The notes: a model not told the origin generated them from the sequence alone. Positions 30,483 to 40,681 are shown, counted from the stretch's first letter. The stretch is DNA of 64,000 bases from Micromonospora polyrhachis (GCF_014203835.1 NZ_JACHJW010000001.1:5778501-5842500), one strand, 5' to 3'. Numbers and translations: made by a program.

Positions 30483-31271
30483 GTGAAAAACGCGGCGGAG
30501 CTCTCTGAGCGTGAGTCGGTGGCCGGTACGGCCGCCGATACCGCCGTGCCCGCTGCCGGCGTCGACCTGCGCCCCCGCGACTTCGCGGATCTGCGTACCC
30601 GGGACCGGGTGACCCAACTGCTGCTGGAGCATGGTGCCGCCACCGCTGCCCAGCTCGGCGCGGAGCTGGGACTCAGCCCGGCGGCGATCCGCCGACACCT
30701 CGATGCGATGCAGGCCGACGGGGACGTGATCTCCCGCGAGCAGTCCGTACGCGGACGTCGCGGCCGGGGTCGGCCGGCCAAGGTCTTCCTGCTCACCGAT
30801 GCGGCCCGGATCCGCTGCGGCACGCACACCTACGACGGTCTGGCCAGTTCCGCGCTGCGCTGGATCGCCCAACAGGGCGGTCCGCAGGCGGTGCTCGCCT
30901 TCGCGGCGGAGCAGGTGGCCGCGCTGGAGGCGCGCTGTGAGGCGGTGCTGGCCGGTGCCGCCGACGACCCGATCTCCCGGGCCGAGGCGCTTGCCGCCGC
31001 GCTGACCGCCGAGGGATACGCTGCCAACGCGTCCACGATCGCCTCTGGCGGTCAACTGTGCCAACACCACTGCCCGGTGGCGCAGGTAGCCGCCGAGTTT
31101 CCCCAGCTGTGCGAGGCCGAGACCGAGGTCATCTCCCGACTGATCGGCACCCACGTACAGCGCCTCGCCACCATCGCGCACGGCGACGGGGTGTGCACCA
31201 CGCACATTCCGGCCCAGTCCGGGCGTGCTCAGACCGGTAACACCGTCACCACTGTGAGGACAGATAGATGA
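30483..31271 (+). CDS. sufR: SufR, iron-sulfur cluster-sensing repressor of the suf operon
   Basis: A 262-residue protein with an N-terminal winged helix (about residues 40-100) containing [20 protein letters not shown], followed by a dimer/sensor region. Four cysteines at 193, 197, 210 and 238 give C-x3-C-x12-C-x27-C, the pattern expected for the Fe-S ligands of actinobacterial SufR. It should repress the suf genes when its cluster is loaded. The start is GTG at 30483, seven bases after TAACGT, so the mRNA is probably leaderless. The stop overlaps the sufB ATG. Confidence 0.93.
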   Translation: MKNAAELSERESVAGTAADTAVPAAGVDLRPRDFADLRTRDRVTQLLLEHGAATAAQLGAELGLSPAAIRRHLDAMQADGDVISREQSVRGRRGRGRPAKVFLLTDAARIRCGTHTYDGLASSALRWIAQQGGPQAVLAFAAEQVAALEARCEAVLAGAADDPISRAEALAAALTAEGYAANASTIASGGQLCQHHCPVAQVAAEFPQLCEAETEVISRLIGTHVQRLATIAHGDGVCTTHIPAQSGRAQTGNTVTTVRTDR

Positions 31272-32698
31272 CCGAGCAGATCGTTCAGCCGATCAGCCAG
31301 GAGGAGCACCTCGCCGCCCTCGGCCGTTACGAATACGGCTGGGCCGACTCCGACGTGGCCGGCGCGGCCGCTCAGCGTGGCCTCAACGAGGCGGTGGTCC
31401 GGGACATCTCGGGCAAGAAGAACGAGCCCGCCTGGATGCTCGACCTGCGGCTGAAGGGTCTGCGGCTGTTCGGCCGCAAGCCGATGCCGGCCTGGGGGGC
31501 CGACCTCACCGGCATCGACTTCGACAACATCAAGTACTTCGTCCGGTCCACGGAGAAGCAGGCCGCCAGCTGGGAGGACCTGCCCGAGGACATCAAGAAG
31601 ACGTACGACAAGCTGGGCATCCCCGAGGCGGAGAAGCAGCGGCTGGTCGCCGGCGTCGCGGCGCAGTACGAGTCCGAGGTCGTCTACCACAAGATCCGTG
31701 AGGACCTTGAGGAGCAGGGCGTCGTCTTCCTGGACACCGACACCGCGCTCAAGGAGCACGAGGAGCTCTTCAAGGAGTACTTCGGCACGGTGATCCCGGT
31801 CGGCGACAACAAGTTCGCCGCGCTGAACACGTCCGTGTGGTCGGGTGGCTCGTTCATCTACGTGCCGAAGGGCGTGCACGTGGAGATCCCGTTGCAGGCC
31901 TACTTCCGGATCAACACGGAGAACATGGGCCAGTTCGAGCGGACGCTGATCATCGTCGACGAGGGTGCGTACGTGCACTACGTCGAGGGCTGCACCGCCC
32001 CGATCTACTCCTCCGACTCGCTGCACAGCGCGGTCGTCGAGATCATCGTGAAGAAGAACGCGCGGTGCCGCTACACGACCATCCAGAACTGGTCGAACAA
32101 CGTCTACAACCTGGTCACCAAGCGCGCCGTCTGCCACGAGGGCGCGACCATGGAGTGGGTCGACGGCAACATCGGCTCCAAGGTGACCATGAAGTACCCC
32201 GCCGTCTACATGACCGGTGAGTACGCCAAGGGCGAGGTGCTCTCGGTGGCCATGGCCGGCGAGGGGCAGCACCAGGACGCCGGTGCCAAGATGGTGCACG
32301 CCGCGCCGCACACCTCCTCGACCATCGTGTCGAAGTCGATCGCCCGGGGCGGCGGCCGTACCTCGTACCGGGGTCTGGTGCAGGTGCTGGAGGGCTCGCA
32401 CCACAGCAAGAGCACGGTCAAGTGCGACGCGCTGCTGGTCGACACGATCTCCCGCTCGGACACCTACCCGTACGTCGACATCCGCGAGGACGACGTGGCG
32501 ATGGGGCACGAGGCGACCGTCTCCAAGGTCAGCGAGGACCAGCTCTTCTACCTGATGAGCCGGGGCCTGAGTGAGGACGAGGCGATGGCGATGATCGTGC
32601 GCGGCTTCATCGAGCCGATCGCCAAGGAACTGCCGATGGAGTACGCCCTGGAACTCAACCGTCTGATCGAGCTGCAGATGGAGGGCGCGGTCGGCTGA
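31268..32698 (+). CDS. sufB: SufB, Fe-S cluster scaffold subunit
   Basis: A 476-residue SufB, the scaffold protein of the SufBCD complex on which Fe-S clusters are assembled. [17 protein letters not shown] and the conserved beta-helix core are plain. The C-terminal motif [15 protein letters not shown] is shared with SufD. The ATG overlaps the sufR stop, so repressor and first structural gene are translationally coupled. The intervening 49 bases before sufD hold only a ribosome site. Confidence 0.97.
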   Translation: MTEQIVQPISQEEHLAALGRYEYGWADSDVAGAAAQRGLNEAVVRDISGKKNEPAWMLDLRLKGLRLFGRKPMPAWGADLTGIDFDNIKYFVRSTEKQAASWEDLPEDIKKTYDKLGIPEAEKQRLVAGVAAQYESEVVYHKIREDLEEQGVVFLDTDTALKEHEELFKEYFGTVIPVGDNKFAALNTSVWSGGSFIYVPKGVHVEIPLQAYFRINTENMGQFERTLIIVDEGAYVHYVEGCTAPIYSSDSLHSAVVEIIVKKNARCRYTTIQNWSNNVYNLVTKRAVCHEGATMEWVDGNIGSKVTMKYPAVYMTGEYAKGEVLSVAMAGEGQHQDAGAKMVHAAPHTSSTIVSKSIARGGGRTSYRGLVQVLEGSHHSKSTVKCDALLVDTISRSDTYPYVDIREDDVAMGHEATVSKVSEDQLFYLMSRGLSEDEAMAMIVRGFIEPIAKELPMEYALELNRLIELQMEGAVG

Positions 32699-32747
32699 CG
32701 CCGCCCGTACCCGCTCGGAGAGTCCGCGAGACGAACGCAAGGATGAG

Positions 32748-33893
32748 ATGACTACGCAGGCTTTCGCGCCGCCCACGACCAAGTCAGAGGTGCTGCGCTC
32801 GTACGATGTCGCCGACTTCCCCGCCCTCACCGGGCTGGAGGAGGACTGGCGTTTCACCCCGCTGAAGCGGCTGCGTGGGCTGGCCGACGGTAAGTTCACC
32901 GCGACCGCCGGCAAGCTGCGCTACGAGTTCGACGCGCTGCCCGAGGGCGTCACCTTCGGCGGCGCGCACGAGGGCGACCCGCGGATCGGCAGCGTGCTGA
33001 CCCCGTTCGACCGGATCAGCGCGCTGGCCCACGGTGAGACCAGCGAGGCGGTCGTCATCGCGGTCGCGCCGGAGACCCGGCCGGCCGAGCCGGTGGCGAT
33101 CCGCCTGGTCGGGCAGGGAGCCGACGGCGCGTCGTTCGGGCACACCTTCGTCGAGGTGGGCCGGTTCGCCGAGGTGACCCTGGTGCTGGAGCAGACCGGT
33201 TCGGTCACCCTCGCCGACAACGTCGAGGTCGAGGTGGCCGAGGGTGCGAAGCTGACCCTGGTCACGGTCACGGACTGGGCCTCGGACGCGGTCCAGGCCC
33301 AGCACCTGCGGATCCGGCTCGGGCGCGACGCCAAGGTCACACATGTCCAGGTCACCCTCGGCGGCGACCTGGTCCGCCAGTTCACCAGCGTCGACTACGC
33401 CGGCCGGGGTGGCGAGGCCGAGCTGTACGGGCTCTACTTCGCCGACGCCGGGCAGCACCAGGAGCACCGGCAGTTGGTGGACCACACCGTGCCGGACTGC
33501 CGCAGTTACGTCGGCTACCGGGGAGCCCTCCAGGGCGACAGCGCGCACACCGTCTGGGTGGGTGACGTGCTGATCCGGGCCGCCGCGACCGGCACCGACA
33601 CCTACGAGATCAACCGCAACCTGCTGCTGAGCGACGGGGCGCGGGCGGATTCCGTACCCAACCTGGAGATCGAGACGGGTGAGGTGGCCGGGGCCGGGCA
33701 CGCCAGCGCGACCGGTCGGTTCGACGACGAGCAGCTGTTCTACCTGATGGCCCGGGGCATCCCGGAGACCGAGGCACGCAAGCTGGTGGTCCGGGGCTTC
33801 TTTGCCGAGCTGATCAACAAGATCCCGGTCGAGGCGCTGCGCGACCGGCTCGGCGAGACCATCGAGGCCCGGCTCTCCAAGGCCGGTGCCTGA
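32748..33893 (+). CDS. sufD: SufD, Fe-S assembly subunit
   Basis: A 381-residue SufD, the paralog of SufB that forms the SufB-SufC2-SufD complex. It shares the C-terminal LFYLMARGIPETEARKLVV with SufB and has the beta-helix segment RSYVGYRGALQGDSAHTVWVG. Its TGA and the ATG of the Rieske gene share a base, so translation is tightly coupled. Confidence 0.95.
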   Translation: MTTQAFAPPTTKSEVLRSYDVADFPALTGLEEDWRFTPLKRLRGLADGKFTATAGKLRYEFDALPEGVTFGGAHEGDPRIGSVLTPFDRISALAHGETSEAVVIAVAPETRPAEPVAIRLVGQGADGASFGHTFVEVGRFAEVTLVLEQTGSVTLADNVEVEVAEGAKLTLVTVTDWASDAVQAQHLRIRLGRDAKVTHVQVTLGGDLVRQFTSVDYAGRGGEAELYGLYFADAGQHQEHRQLVDHTVPDCRSYVGYRGALQGDSAHTVWVGDVLIRAAATGTDTYEINRNLLLSDGARADSVPNLEIETGEVAGAGHASATGRFDDEQLFYLMARGIPETEARKLVVRGFFAELINKIPVEALRDRLGETIEARLSKAGA

Positions 33894-34215
33894 TGATCCG
33901 GATCTGCTCGGTCGAGGACGTGCCCAAGGGCACCGTGATCAGCGCCGACGTCGAGGGCACCAAGATCGCCATCGTGCACGCCGAGGACGGCGACGTCTAC
34001 GCCATCTACGACGAGTGCTCGCACGCCGCGGTTGCCCTCTCCGAGGGCGAGGTGGACGGCTGCACCCTGGAGTGCTGGCTGCACGGCTCCCGCTTCGACC
34101 TGCGTACCGGTGAGCCGACCGGGCTGCCCGCCACCGAACCCGTACCCGTCTATCCCGTCGAGATCCGCGACGGCGACATCTACCTCAGCCTTACGCCAAG
34201 TAATGGAGTTACCCC

Positions 34216-34219
<4 letters not shown>
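33893..34219 (+). CDS. Rieske-type [2Fe-2S] protein of the suf operon
   Basis: A 108-residue non-heme Rieske ferredoxin. The ligand pairs are CSH at one end and CWLHGS about 16 residues later, giving C-x-H and C-x2-H. This gene recurs in actinobacterial suf operons between sufD and sufC, and is thought to supply electrons or be a ready target for the new clusters. No signal peptide is present, so it is cytosolic. It overlaps both neighbours by a few bases. Confidence 0.93.
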
Positions 34220-34989
<770 letters not shown>

Positions 34990-35023
34990 CCAGGCCGAGG
35001 CCCGAGGAACCTGAGGAAAGGGT

Positions 35024-36340
35024 GTGCTGCCGGAGATGACCACCATCACGATCCCGCGCGGGATGCCGCAGTACGACGACGTACCCCGCCTGGACGTGGA
35101 GAAGCTGCGCGCAGACTTCCCGATCCTGGGCCGGGAGATCAACGGACATCCGATGGTCTACCTGGACAGTGCCAACACCTCGCAGAAGCCCCGGCAGGTG
35201 CTCGACGCGATCCGGGAGCACTACGAGCGGCACAACGGCAACGTGTCCCGCTCGGTGCACACCGTGGGCACCGAGGCGACCGAGGCGTACGAGGGGGCGC
35301 GGGCGAAGGTGGCCGCCTTCATCAACGCGCCGGGGGCCGACGAGGTGGTGTTCACCAAGAACTCCACCGAGGCGATCAACCTGGTGGCGTACGCCTTCTC
35401 CAACGCCTCCCTCGACCCGGCCGCCGACCCGCGGTTCCGGCTCGGTCCCGGCGACGAGGTGGTCATCTCCGAGATGGAGCACCACTCCAACATCGTGCCC
35501 TGGCAGTTGCTCTGCCAGCGCACCGGCGCGACCCTGCGCTGGTTCGGCATCACCGAGGGCGGCCGGCTGGACGAGTCGAACCTCGACGAGCTGGTCAACG
35601 AGCGGACGAAGCTGGTCTCGCTGGTGCACATGTCCAACATCATCGGTACGGTCAACGCCACCGCCCGGATCACCGAGCGGGTTCGCCAGGTGGGGGCGTT
35701 GCTGCTGCTCGACTGCTCGCAGTCGGTGCCGCACCAGCCGATCGACGTGGTGGACCTGGATGCCGACTTCATCGCCTTCACCGGGCACAAGATGTGCGGC
35801 CCGACCGGCATCGGGGTGCTCTGGGGCCGGTCGGAGCTGCTGGCGGCGATGCCGCCGGTGCTCGGCGGCGGTTCCATGATCGAGACGGTGGCGTTGTCGG
35901 GTTCGACGTTCGCGCCGCCGCCGGCCCGGTTCGAGGCGGGCACCCCGCCGATCGCCGAGGCGGTCGGACTCGGTGCGGCGATCGACTACCTCTCCGCCAT
36001 CGGCATGCGGGCCATCCAGTGGCACGAGAAGGAGATCACCGCGTACGCGCTGGACGCGCTCGCCACCGTACCGGGGCTGCGGATCTTCGGTCCGGTGGTG
36101 CCGGTCGGCCGGGGCGGCACGATCTCGTTCGCCCTGGACAGCGTGCACCCGCATGACGTGGGGCAGATCCTCGACTCGGTGGGAGTGCAGGTGCGGGTCG
36201 GCCACCACTGTGCCCGACCGGTCTGCGTCCGGTACGGCGTACCGGCCACGACTCGCGCCTCGTTCTACCTGTACACCACCACGGGTGAGATCGACGCGCT
36301 GGTGCGCGGCCTGGAACAGGCGCGGAAGGTGTTCGGCTGA
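35024..36340 (+). CDS. sufS: SufS cysteine desulfurase
   Basis: A PLP enzyme of about 438 residues that takes sulfur from cysteine. The PLP lysine is in FTGHKMCGPTG and the catalytic cysteine in GHHCARPVC. Two starts compete: GTG at 35024 with AGGAAAGG at good spacing, and ATG at 35036 with GGAG too close. I prefer 35024; the difference is four residues. The stop overlaps the sufU ATG. Confidence 0.95.
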   Translation: MLPEMTTITIPRGMPQYDDVPRLDVEKLRADFPILGREINGHPMVYLDSANTSQKPRQVLDAIREHYERHNGNVSRSVHTVGTEATEAYEGARAKVAAFINAPGADEVVFTKNSTEAINLVAYAFSNASLDPAADPRFRLGPGDEVVISEMEHHSNIVPWQLLCQRTGATLRWFGITEGGRLDESNLDELVNERTKLVSLVHMSNIIGTVNATARITERVRQVGALLLLDCSQSVPHQPIDVVDLDADFIAFTGHKMCGPTGIGVLWGRSELLAAMPPVLGGGSMIETVALSGSTFAPPPARFEAGTPPIAEAVGLGAAIDYLSAIGMRAIQWHEKEITAYALDALATVPGLRIFGPVVPVGRGGTISFALDSVHPHDVGQILDSVGVQVRVGHHCARPVCVRYGVPATTRASFYLYTTTGEIDALVRGLEQARKVFG

Positions 36341-36816
36341 TGCAGATCGACCAGCTCTACCAGGAGATCATCCTGGACCACTACAAGCACCCGCACGGAC
36401 GTGGGCTGCGCGAGCCGGCCGGGGGCGACTGCCCGGTCGGCGAGGCACACCACGTCAACCCGACCTGCGGTGACGAGGTGACCGTGCGGGTCGTGGCGGA
36501 TGCCGACACGCTGGCTGACATCTCGTACGACGGTGCGGGCTGTTCGATCAGCCAGGCGTCGGCCAGCGTGCTGTACGAGCTGCTGAACGGCCGTAGCCCG
36601 GACGAGGCGTTCACGGTGCACGAGGCGTTCGTCGAGTTGCTCTCCGGCCGGGGCCAGGTCGAGCCGGACGAGGACGTGCTCGGTGACGGGGTGGCGTTCG
36701 CGGGCGTGGCGCGCTATCCGGCCAGGGTCAAGTGTGCGTTGCTGCCGTGGATGGCGTTCAAGGACGCTGCGGCACGCGCTGGGGTGGGCGCGAGCCCGGA
36801 GGTGAAGACATCATGA
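36340..36816 (+). CDS. sufU: SufU sulfur-transfer protein
   Basis: A 158-residue zinc-dependent SufU that accepts sulfur from SufS. The three ligand cysteines lie in NPTCGDEV, GAGCSISQAS and RVKCALLPW, with the SufU-specific insert between the second and third distinguishing it from IscU. It overlaps both sufS and sufT by a few bases. Confidence 0.95.
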   Translation: MQIDQLYQEIILDHYKHPHGRGLREPAGGDCPVGEAHHVNPTCGDEVTVRVVADADTLADISYDGAGCSISQASASVLYELLNGRSPDEAFTVHEAFVELLSGRGQVEPDEDVLGDGVAFAGVARYPARVKCALLPWMAFKDAAARAGVGASPEVKTS

Positions 36817-37226
36817 GTTCCGAGGAGAGCACCGCCATGACGGAGCCGACTTTCGCGGAGGCGAACGTCCCAGCCGAACCACGTACCGGAGCGGTCGCCA
36901 CCAAGGCCGCCGTCGCCGACGTCGAAGAGGCGATGAAGGACGTCGTCGACCCGGAGTTGGGCATCAACGTGGTCGACCTGGGCCTGGTCTACGGGGTGCA
37001 CGTCGACGACGACAACGTGGCCACCATCGACATGACGCTCACGTCGGCGGCCTGCCCGCTGACCGACGTCATCGAGGACCAGGCGCGGCAGGCGCTGACC
37101 ACCGGCCCCGGGGGCGGGCTGTGTGAGGACATCCGGATCAACTGGGTGTGGCTGCCGCCATGGGGTCCGGACAAGATCACTGACGAGGGTCGCGAGCAGC
37201 TCCGGGCGCTCGGCTTCAACGTCTGA
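36813..37226 (+). CDS. sufT: SufT/PaaD-like metal-sulfur cluster assembly factor
   Basis: The 137-residue protein holds a MIP18 (DUF59) domain with DPELGINVVDLGLVY and the conserved cysteine in TSAACPLTDVI. Such proteins help deliver Fe-S clusters to client enzymes. The first 35 residues are acidic and variable. ATG at 36813 was chosen because GGAGGTGA lies eight bases upstream, and the start overlaps the sufU stop as ATGA. It ends the suf operon; a 20-bp hairpin follows. Confidence 0.93.
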   Translation: MSSEESTAMTEPTFAEANVPAEPRTGAVATKAAVADVEEAMKDVVDPELGINVVDLGLVYGVHVDDDNVATIDMTLTSAACPLTDVIEDQARQALTTGPGGGLCEDIRINWVWLPPWGPDKITDEGREQLRALGFNV

Positions 37227-37243
37227 GCCCGCGATTGTCGTGA

Positions 37244-37289
37244 ATGTTGACGAGTTGTCGTCGCTACCTCGACAACAACTCGTCAACAT
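37244..37289 (+). terminator. Hairpin after the suf operon
   Basis: ATGTTGACGAGTTGTCGTCG (37244-37263) pairs with 37270-37289 over 20 bp with one mismatch and a six-base loop. No U-tract follows. It lies 17 bases after sufT and just before the next start. Confidence 0.7.
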
Positions 37290-37307
37290 CCCGGGTGGGA
37301 TGTCCCC

Positions 37308-38261
37308 ATGCGGATACCACCCGATGACGCCAGCGATCTGGACTGGTTGCTCTTCGACCAGAGCGGTGTACTGACCTGGGCCCAGGCGGCCCAGGCCCTG
37401 ACGCCGGCCCGGGTGCGCCATCTGGTGGCGTCCGGTCGGTGGCGACGCTGGTGCCGGGGTGTGCTGGTCACACATGCCACCGAACTGACCCGCCAACAGC
37501 AGTTGTGGGTGGCGGTCCTGTCGGTGGGCCGGGATGCCGTGCTCGCCGGCTTGGGTGCCGCCGTCGCGTCGGGGCTGCGCGGGTTTCGGCCCGAGCCGAT
37601 CGATCTGCTGGTCCGGGAAGGGCGCAGCAGCGCCGTCGCGCGGCGGCGGCTCCAGCCCGGCATGCCCGGGGTGCGGGTACATCGGGCCCGCACCCTGCCG
37701 AGTGAACACGTTCAGCCGGCCCGGCCGATGCGTACCGTGACGGCCCGCTCATTGGTCGACGCGGCGAGTTGGGCCCGCAGTGACGACGAGGCCCGCCGGG
37801 TGGTCGCGGCCGGATGCCAGCAACGGCTGGTGACGCCGGCGGAGATCGCGGCGGTGGTGGATCGGTTGCCCCGGGCACGGCGGCGGGCATTGGTGCTTGA
37901 GACGGCCCGCGATGCGCAGGGCGGAGCGGAAGCCCTGTCCGAGATCGACTTTCTTCGACTCTGCCGACGGTACGGATTGCCCCGGCCCGATTTGCAGGAG
38001 CGACGGCGGGACGCGAGTGGCCGGGTGCGTTACCTGGACGCGTATTGGCGGTTGTGGCGGCTGCACGTCGAGGTCGATGGCGCGCATCACCTGGATGTGC
38101 GTCATTGGGAGGCGGATATGCGTCGGCAGAACGATGTCTGGATCAGCGGAGATCGCGTGCTGCGATTCTCCGCTTGGCAGGTACGACACGCCCCGGCGGA
38201 GGTGGCGCAGCAGCTCCGCCGGGCACTCGCCGCAGCCGGTTGGGCCCCCGATGGGATGTAG
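37308..38261 (+). CDS. AbiEi-like N-terminus with DUF559/Vsr-like endonuclease fold
   Basis: The predicted protein has 317 residues. The N-terminal 60 residues resemble the winged helix of AbiEi-type regulators (LTWAQAAQALTPARVRHLV). The C-terminal 90 residues resemble a DUF559 or Vsr-like PD-(D/E)XK fold, with EIDFLRLCRRYGLPRPD, HVEVDGAHHLD and DRVLRFSAWQVR. Such proteins are common and numerous in actinobacteria and their function is unknown; nuclease activity is a possibility only. No partner toxin is adjacent. It lies alone after the suf terminator. Confidence 0.75.
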   Translation: MRIPPDDASDLDWLLFDQSGVLTWAQAAQALTPARVRHLVASGRWRRWCRGVLVTHATELTRQQQLWVAVLSVGRDAVLAGLGAAVASGLRGFRPEPIDLLVREGRSSAVARRRLQPGMPGVRVHRARTLPSEHVQPARPMRTVTARSLVDAASWARSDDEARRVVAAGCQQRLVTPAEIAAVVDRLPRARRRALVLETARDAQGGAEALSEIDFLRLCRRYGLPRPDLQERRRDASGRVRYLDAYWRLWRLHVEVDGAHHLDVRHWEADMRRQNDVWISGDRVLRFSAWQVRHAPAEVAQQLRRALAAAGWAPDGM

Positions 38262-38354
38262 ACCTTGTCGACCTGTTGCTGTTCAGTGCGCAAGAAATCG
38301 ACAAGATCGGCAGCGGGTCGGGCTGGTGCCGACCGGGTGCCGTACCGTCGGGGC

Positions 38355-39008
38355 ATGCGTAGCCGACCCGCCGCCGGGGGCGGCCGGTGGGTCGAGGTGG
38401 CCCCGGCCCGCCTCGCCCGCTGGATCGACGGTTTCACCGCCCGGCACGGCACCCCGGAGACCACCACCGAGGCGTACGGCGTGCTGCTCGCCGCACCCGA
38501 CGGCGCGCTCGCCGAACTGCACACCCCGCCGGGGGCGGCTGCTACGGCGAATCTCGCCGACTTCGTCGCGGAGGCGGGGCGGCCACGGCGGCTCGGGCTG
38601 CTGCTGGCCCGCAAGGGCGCCGTGGCGGTCGGCGTCGCCGACGGCACCGAGTTGGTGAGTTCCAAGGTGGACCGCGCCTACGTGCAGGGGCGTACCGCTG
38701 CTGGCGGCTGGTCCCAGCAGCGGTTCGCCCGCCGCCGGGACAACCAGGCCAAGGCAGCGATGGCCGACGCGGGGGAGTTGGCCCTCCGGCTGCTTCTACC
38801 CGAGGTGGACAGCCTCACCGCCCTGGTGCCCGGCGGTGACCGGCGGGCCATCGACACGATTCTGGCCGACCGACGTCTCGCCCCGATCGCGGCGCTGCGC
38901 GCCAAACGCCTGCTCGATGTGCCCGAGCCTCGGCACGCCGTCTTGGTGGAGGCAGTCGCCGCTGCCTGGGCGGTGCACATCCTGGTACGTGAACCGGTCG
39001 CGGACTGA
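38355..39008 (+). CDS. acVLRF1-type peptidyl-tRNA hydrolase / release factor (Vms1-like)
   Basis: The 217-residue protein matches the actinobacterial VLRF1 family related to eRF1 and yeast Vms1, which release nascent chains on stalled ribosomes. The central region has LLLARKGAVAVGVADG and the catalytic-type loop AAGGWSQQRFARRR. The start is ATG at 38355: TACCGT (38343-38348) lies six bases before it and no ribosome site is seen, so a leaderless message is likely. The ribosome-rescue role comes from the family; nothing nearby is linked to it. Confidence 0.85.
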   Translation: MRSRPAAGGGRWVEVAPARLARWIDGFTARHGTPETTTEAYGVLLAAPDGALAELHTPPGAAATANLADFVAEAGRPRRLGLLLARKGAVAVGVADGTELVSSKVDRAYVQGRTAAGGWSQQRFARRRDNQAKAAMADAGELALRLLLPEVDSLTALVPGGDRRAIDTILADRRLAPIAALRAKRLLDVPEPRHAVLVEAVAAAWAVHILVREPVAD

Positions 39009-39013
39009 GCCGG

Positions 39014-39430
39014 TCAGGCCTGCTCGTTGTCCTTGAGCGCACCCCAGCCGTGCCAGCGGTCGATCTCGATTAGCGCGCTGAACCGCTCCCGGTCGCGGCG
39101 CGGGTACGGGCTGCCGGTGTAGTGGCGCGCGAGGCGATCGATGTCGGCCAGCTCGGTGTCGGCACGGAACTCGACGACCCGGCCGATGAGGCTCACATGG
39201 GTGTACCACCCTGCCTCGTCCAGGACCGTCAGCGTGGTCCGTGGATCGGCGCGTAGGTAACCGAGCCGCCTGCGTCCGGCGTCCAGGTTTACCAGAATTC
39301 GGCCGTCCTCCCAGAGGTACCACGTCGCCGTGGAGACCGGCTGGCCGTCCGGGCGCAGCGTGGTGATGACGGCGGGGTTCGCCTTTCGCAGCAGGGCGAC
39401 GGCTTCGTCGGGCAGCGGCGGCTTCGACAT
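39014..39430 (-). CDS. PPOX-class flavin/F420-dependent oxidoreductase
   Basis: A 138-residue split-barrel protein of the pyridoxamine-phosphate-oxidase-like class. VITTLRPDGQPVSTATWYLW and GSPYPRRDRERF are typical. In actinobacteria many of these use F420, others FMN or heme; the cofactor is not clear from the sequence. GGAGAAG sits six bases before the ATG. It converges with acVLRF1 with only five bases between, so transcripts overlap. Confidence 0.85.
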   Translation of the reverse strand: MSKPPLPDEAVALLRKANPAVITTLRPDGQPVSTATWYLWEDGRILVNLDAGRRRLGYLRADPRTTLTVLDEAGWYTHVSLIGRVVEFRADTELADIDRLARHYTGSPYPRRDRERFSALIEIDRWHGWGALKDNEQA

Positions 39431-39520
39431 CTCGACTTCTCCTCAACCGGTGCGGATCCTCTCACCGTAGTGCCGCCACACGGCAGCAACAGGTGGGCGC
39501 GGGGAGCAAGGTGAATCGGA

Positions 39521-40441
39521 TCAGAGGGTGCCGCTGAAGGTGTCACAGGACTTCGGGTCGCCGGTGGTGTGGCCTCGACCGAACCATTCCTGGCGCTGGG
39601 CGGACGTCCCGTGGGTGAACTGTGACTCGTCGATTCGGCCGCCGGAGCGCTGCTGGATGGCGTCGTCGCCGATGGCCGCCGCCGTGTCCAGCCCCTGCTG
39701 GATGTCCTGTTGGCTGATGCTCTTGAAGATCTTCTGGCCGGTCTCGTCCGCCGTACCGGTGGCGTTGCGGGCCCATGCGCCGGCGTAGCAGTCGGCCTGT
39801 AGTTCGAGTAGGACCGAGAGCTGGTTGGCGTTAGCCGGGGTGCGCTGCTGCTGGCGGCGGACCTGCTCGTTGGTACCGAGCAGGTTCTGCACGTGGTGGC
39901 CGTACTCGTGGGCGAGCACGTACGGCTGGGCGAACTCACCGCCGGCACCGAGTTGCTGGGCGAGGGTCTGATAGAAGTTCAGGTCGATGTAGACCTTGCT
40001 GTCGGCGGGGCAGTAGAACGGGCCGACGCCGTAGTCGGCCACCCCGCAGCCGCTGCGTACCGACTGGTTGAACAGCACCGTGGTGGTTGGCTCGTACGGG
40101 CGGCTGAAGTGCTGCGGCAGGGCGGTCTGCCACCATGCCTGGATCGAGTTGACGTAGAGGGTGTTGCGGCAGTCGAGCTGCTGCAACGCGTCGCTGGCGT
40201 CGCACTTCTGCTCCAGCTCGGTGTTGTCACCCGACTCGGAGCCGCCGGTCACTGCGTTGAGCCCGAAGCCGCCGCCGACCAGGGCGAGTAGGACCGCGAC
40301 GACGACGCCGATCAGTCCGCCCTTGCCGCCGCCACCCGGGATCGGGATCGGGATGCCCGCCCCACCCAGGCCACCACCACCGGAGCCGCGCTGGTCGTCG
40401 ATCTGGTCGGTATCGATCCGCGCGTTCTCGTTGAGTTCCAT
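39521..40441 (-). CDS. Membrane-anchored neutral zinc metallopeptidase (YpfJ family)
   Basis: A 306-residue protein with a Gly-rich cytosolic N-terminus, one membrane helix (about residues 45-65, IGVVVAVLLALVGGGFGL), and an extracellular domain with the zinc motif HEYGHHVQ. The downstream glutamate ligand is probably in ELQADCYAGAW. The family is widespread and its substrates are unknown. ATG at 40441 was preferred to GTG at 40447. It diverges from the ABC-F gene. Confidence 0.88.
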   Translation of the reverse strand: MELNENARIDTDQIDDQRGSGGGGLGGAGIPIPIPGGGGKGGLIGVVVAVLLALVGGGFGLNAVTGGSESGDNTELEQKCDASDALQQLDCRNTLYVNSIQAWWQTALPQHFSRPYEPTTTVLFNQSVRSGCGVADYGVGPFYCPADSKVYIDLNFYQTLAQQLGAGGEFAQPYVLAHEYGHHVQNLLGTNEQVRRQQQRTPANANQLSVLLELQADCYAGAWARNATGTADETGQKIFKSISQQDIQQGLDTAAAIGDDAIQQRSGGRIDESQFTHGTSAQRQEWFGRGHTTGDPKSCDTFSGTL

Positions 40442-40561
40442 CGCCACCCCGATCGTTGGTCGATCCGTCGTTGACCGTCTGGCCGGACCGGGTCCGGACG
40501 TCCTGTTCCGTACCCGATGATCTTGATTGGGAATCCCGTGGGGCGATCCGAGGTCGGCGGG

Positions 40562-40681
40562 TACACTTGCCGCGTGCTGCTTTGCGAAGGCTGAACCGCC
40601 CCGTGCCGACGGCAGAGTTTTCCCGTCGGCACTTCCGTGTGCCCTGAGTCAGCCTTCGAACCCGGAAGCGAGTCCCCTGAG
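40562..40681 (+). promoter_or_regulatory. Structured leader (candidate attenuator) of the ABC-F gene
   Basis: TACACT (40562-40567) looks like a -10 element six bases before a GTG. An outer stem pairs CGAAGGCTGA (40585-40594) with TCAGCCTTCG (40649-40658). An inner stem pairs GTGCCGACGG (40603-40612) with CCGTCGGCAC (40623-40632). Both are perfect 10-bp stems, and the short reading frame ends in the outer left arm. Confidence 0.6.
40574..40594 (+). CDS. Candidate leader peptide MLLCEG upstream of ABC-F
   Basis: GTG at 40574 opens six codons (M-L-L-C-E-G) ending with TGA at 40592-40594. TACACT lies six bases upstream, fitting a leaderless start. Its stop codon is the last three bases of the left arm of the outer stem, so a ribosome on it would block that stem. 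This is a prediction from position only. Confidence 0.45.
   Translation: MLLCEG

Noticed and set aside
31229-32914. Minus-strand frame of 561 codons opposite sufB
   Set aside because: Antisense to a strongly conserved gene with no family motif.
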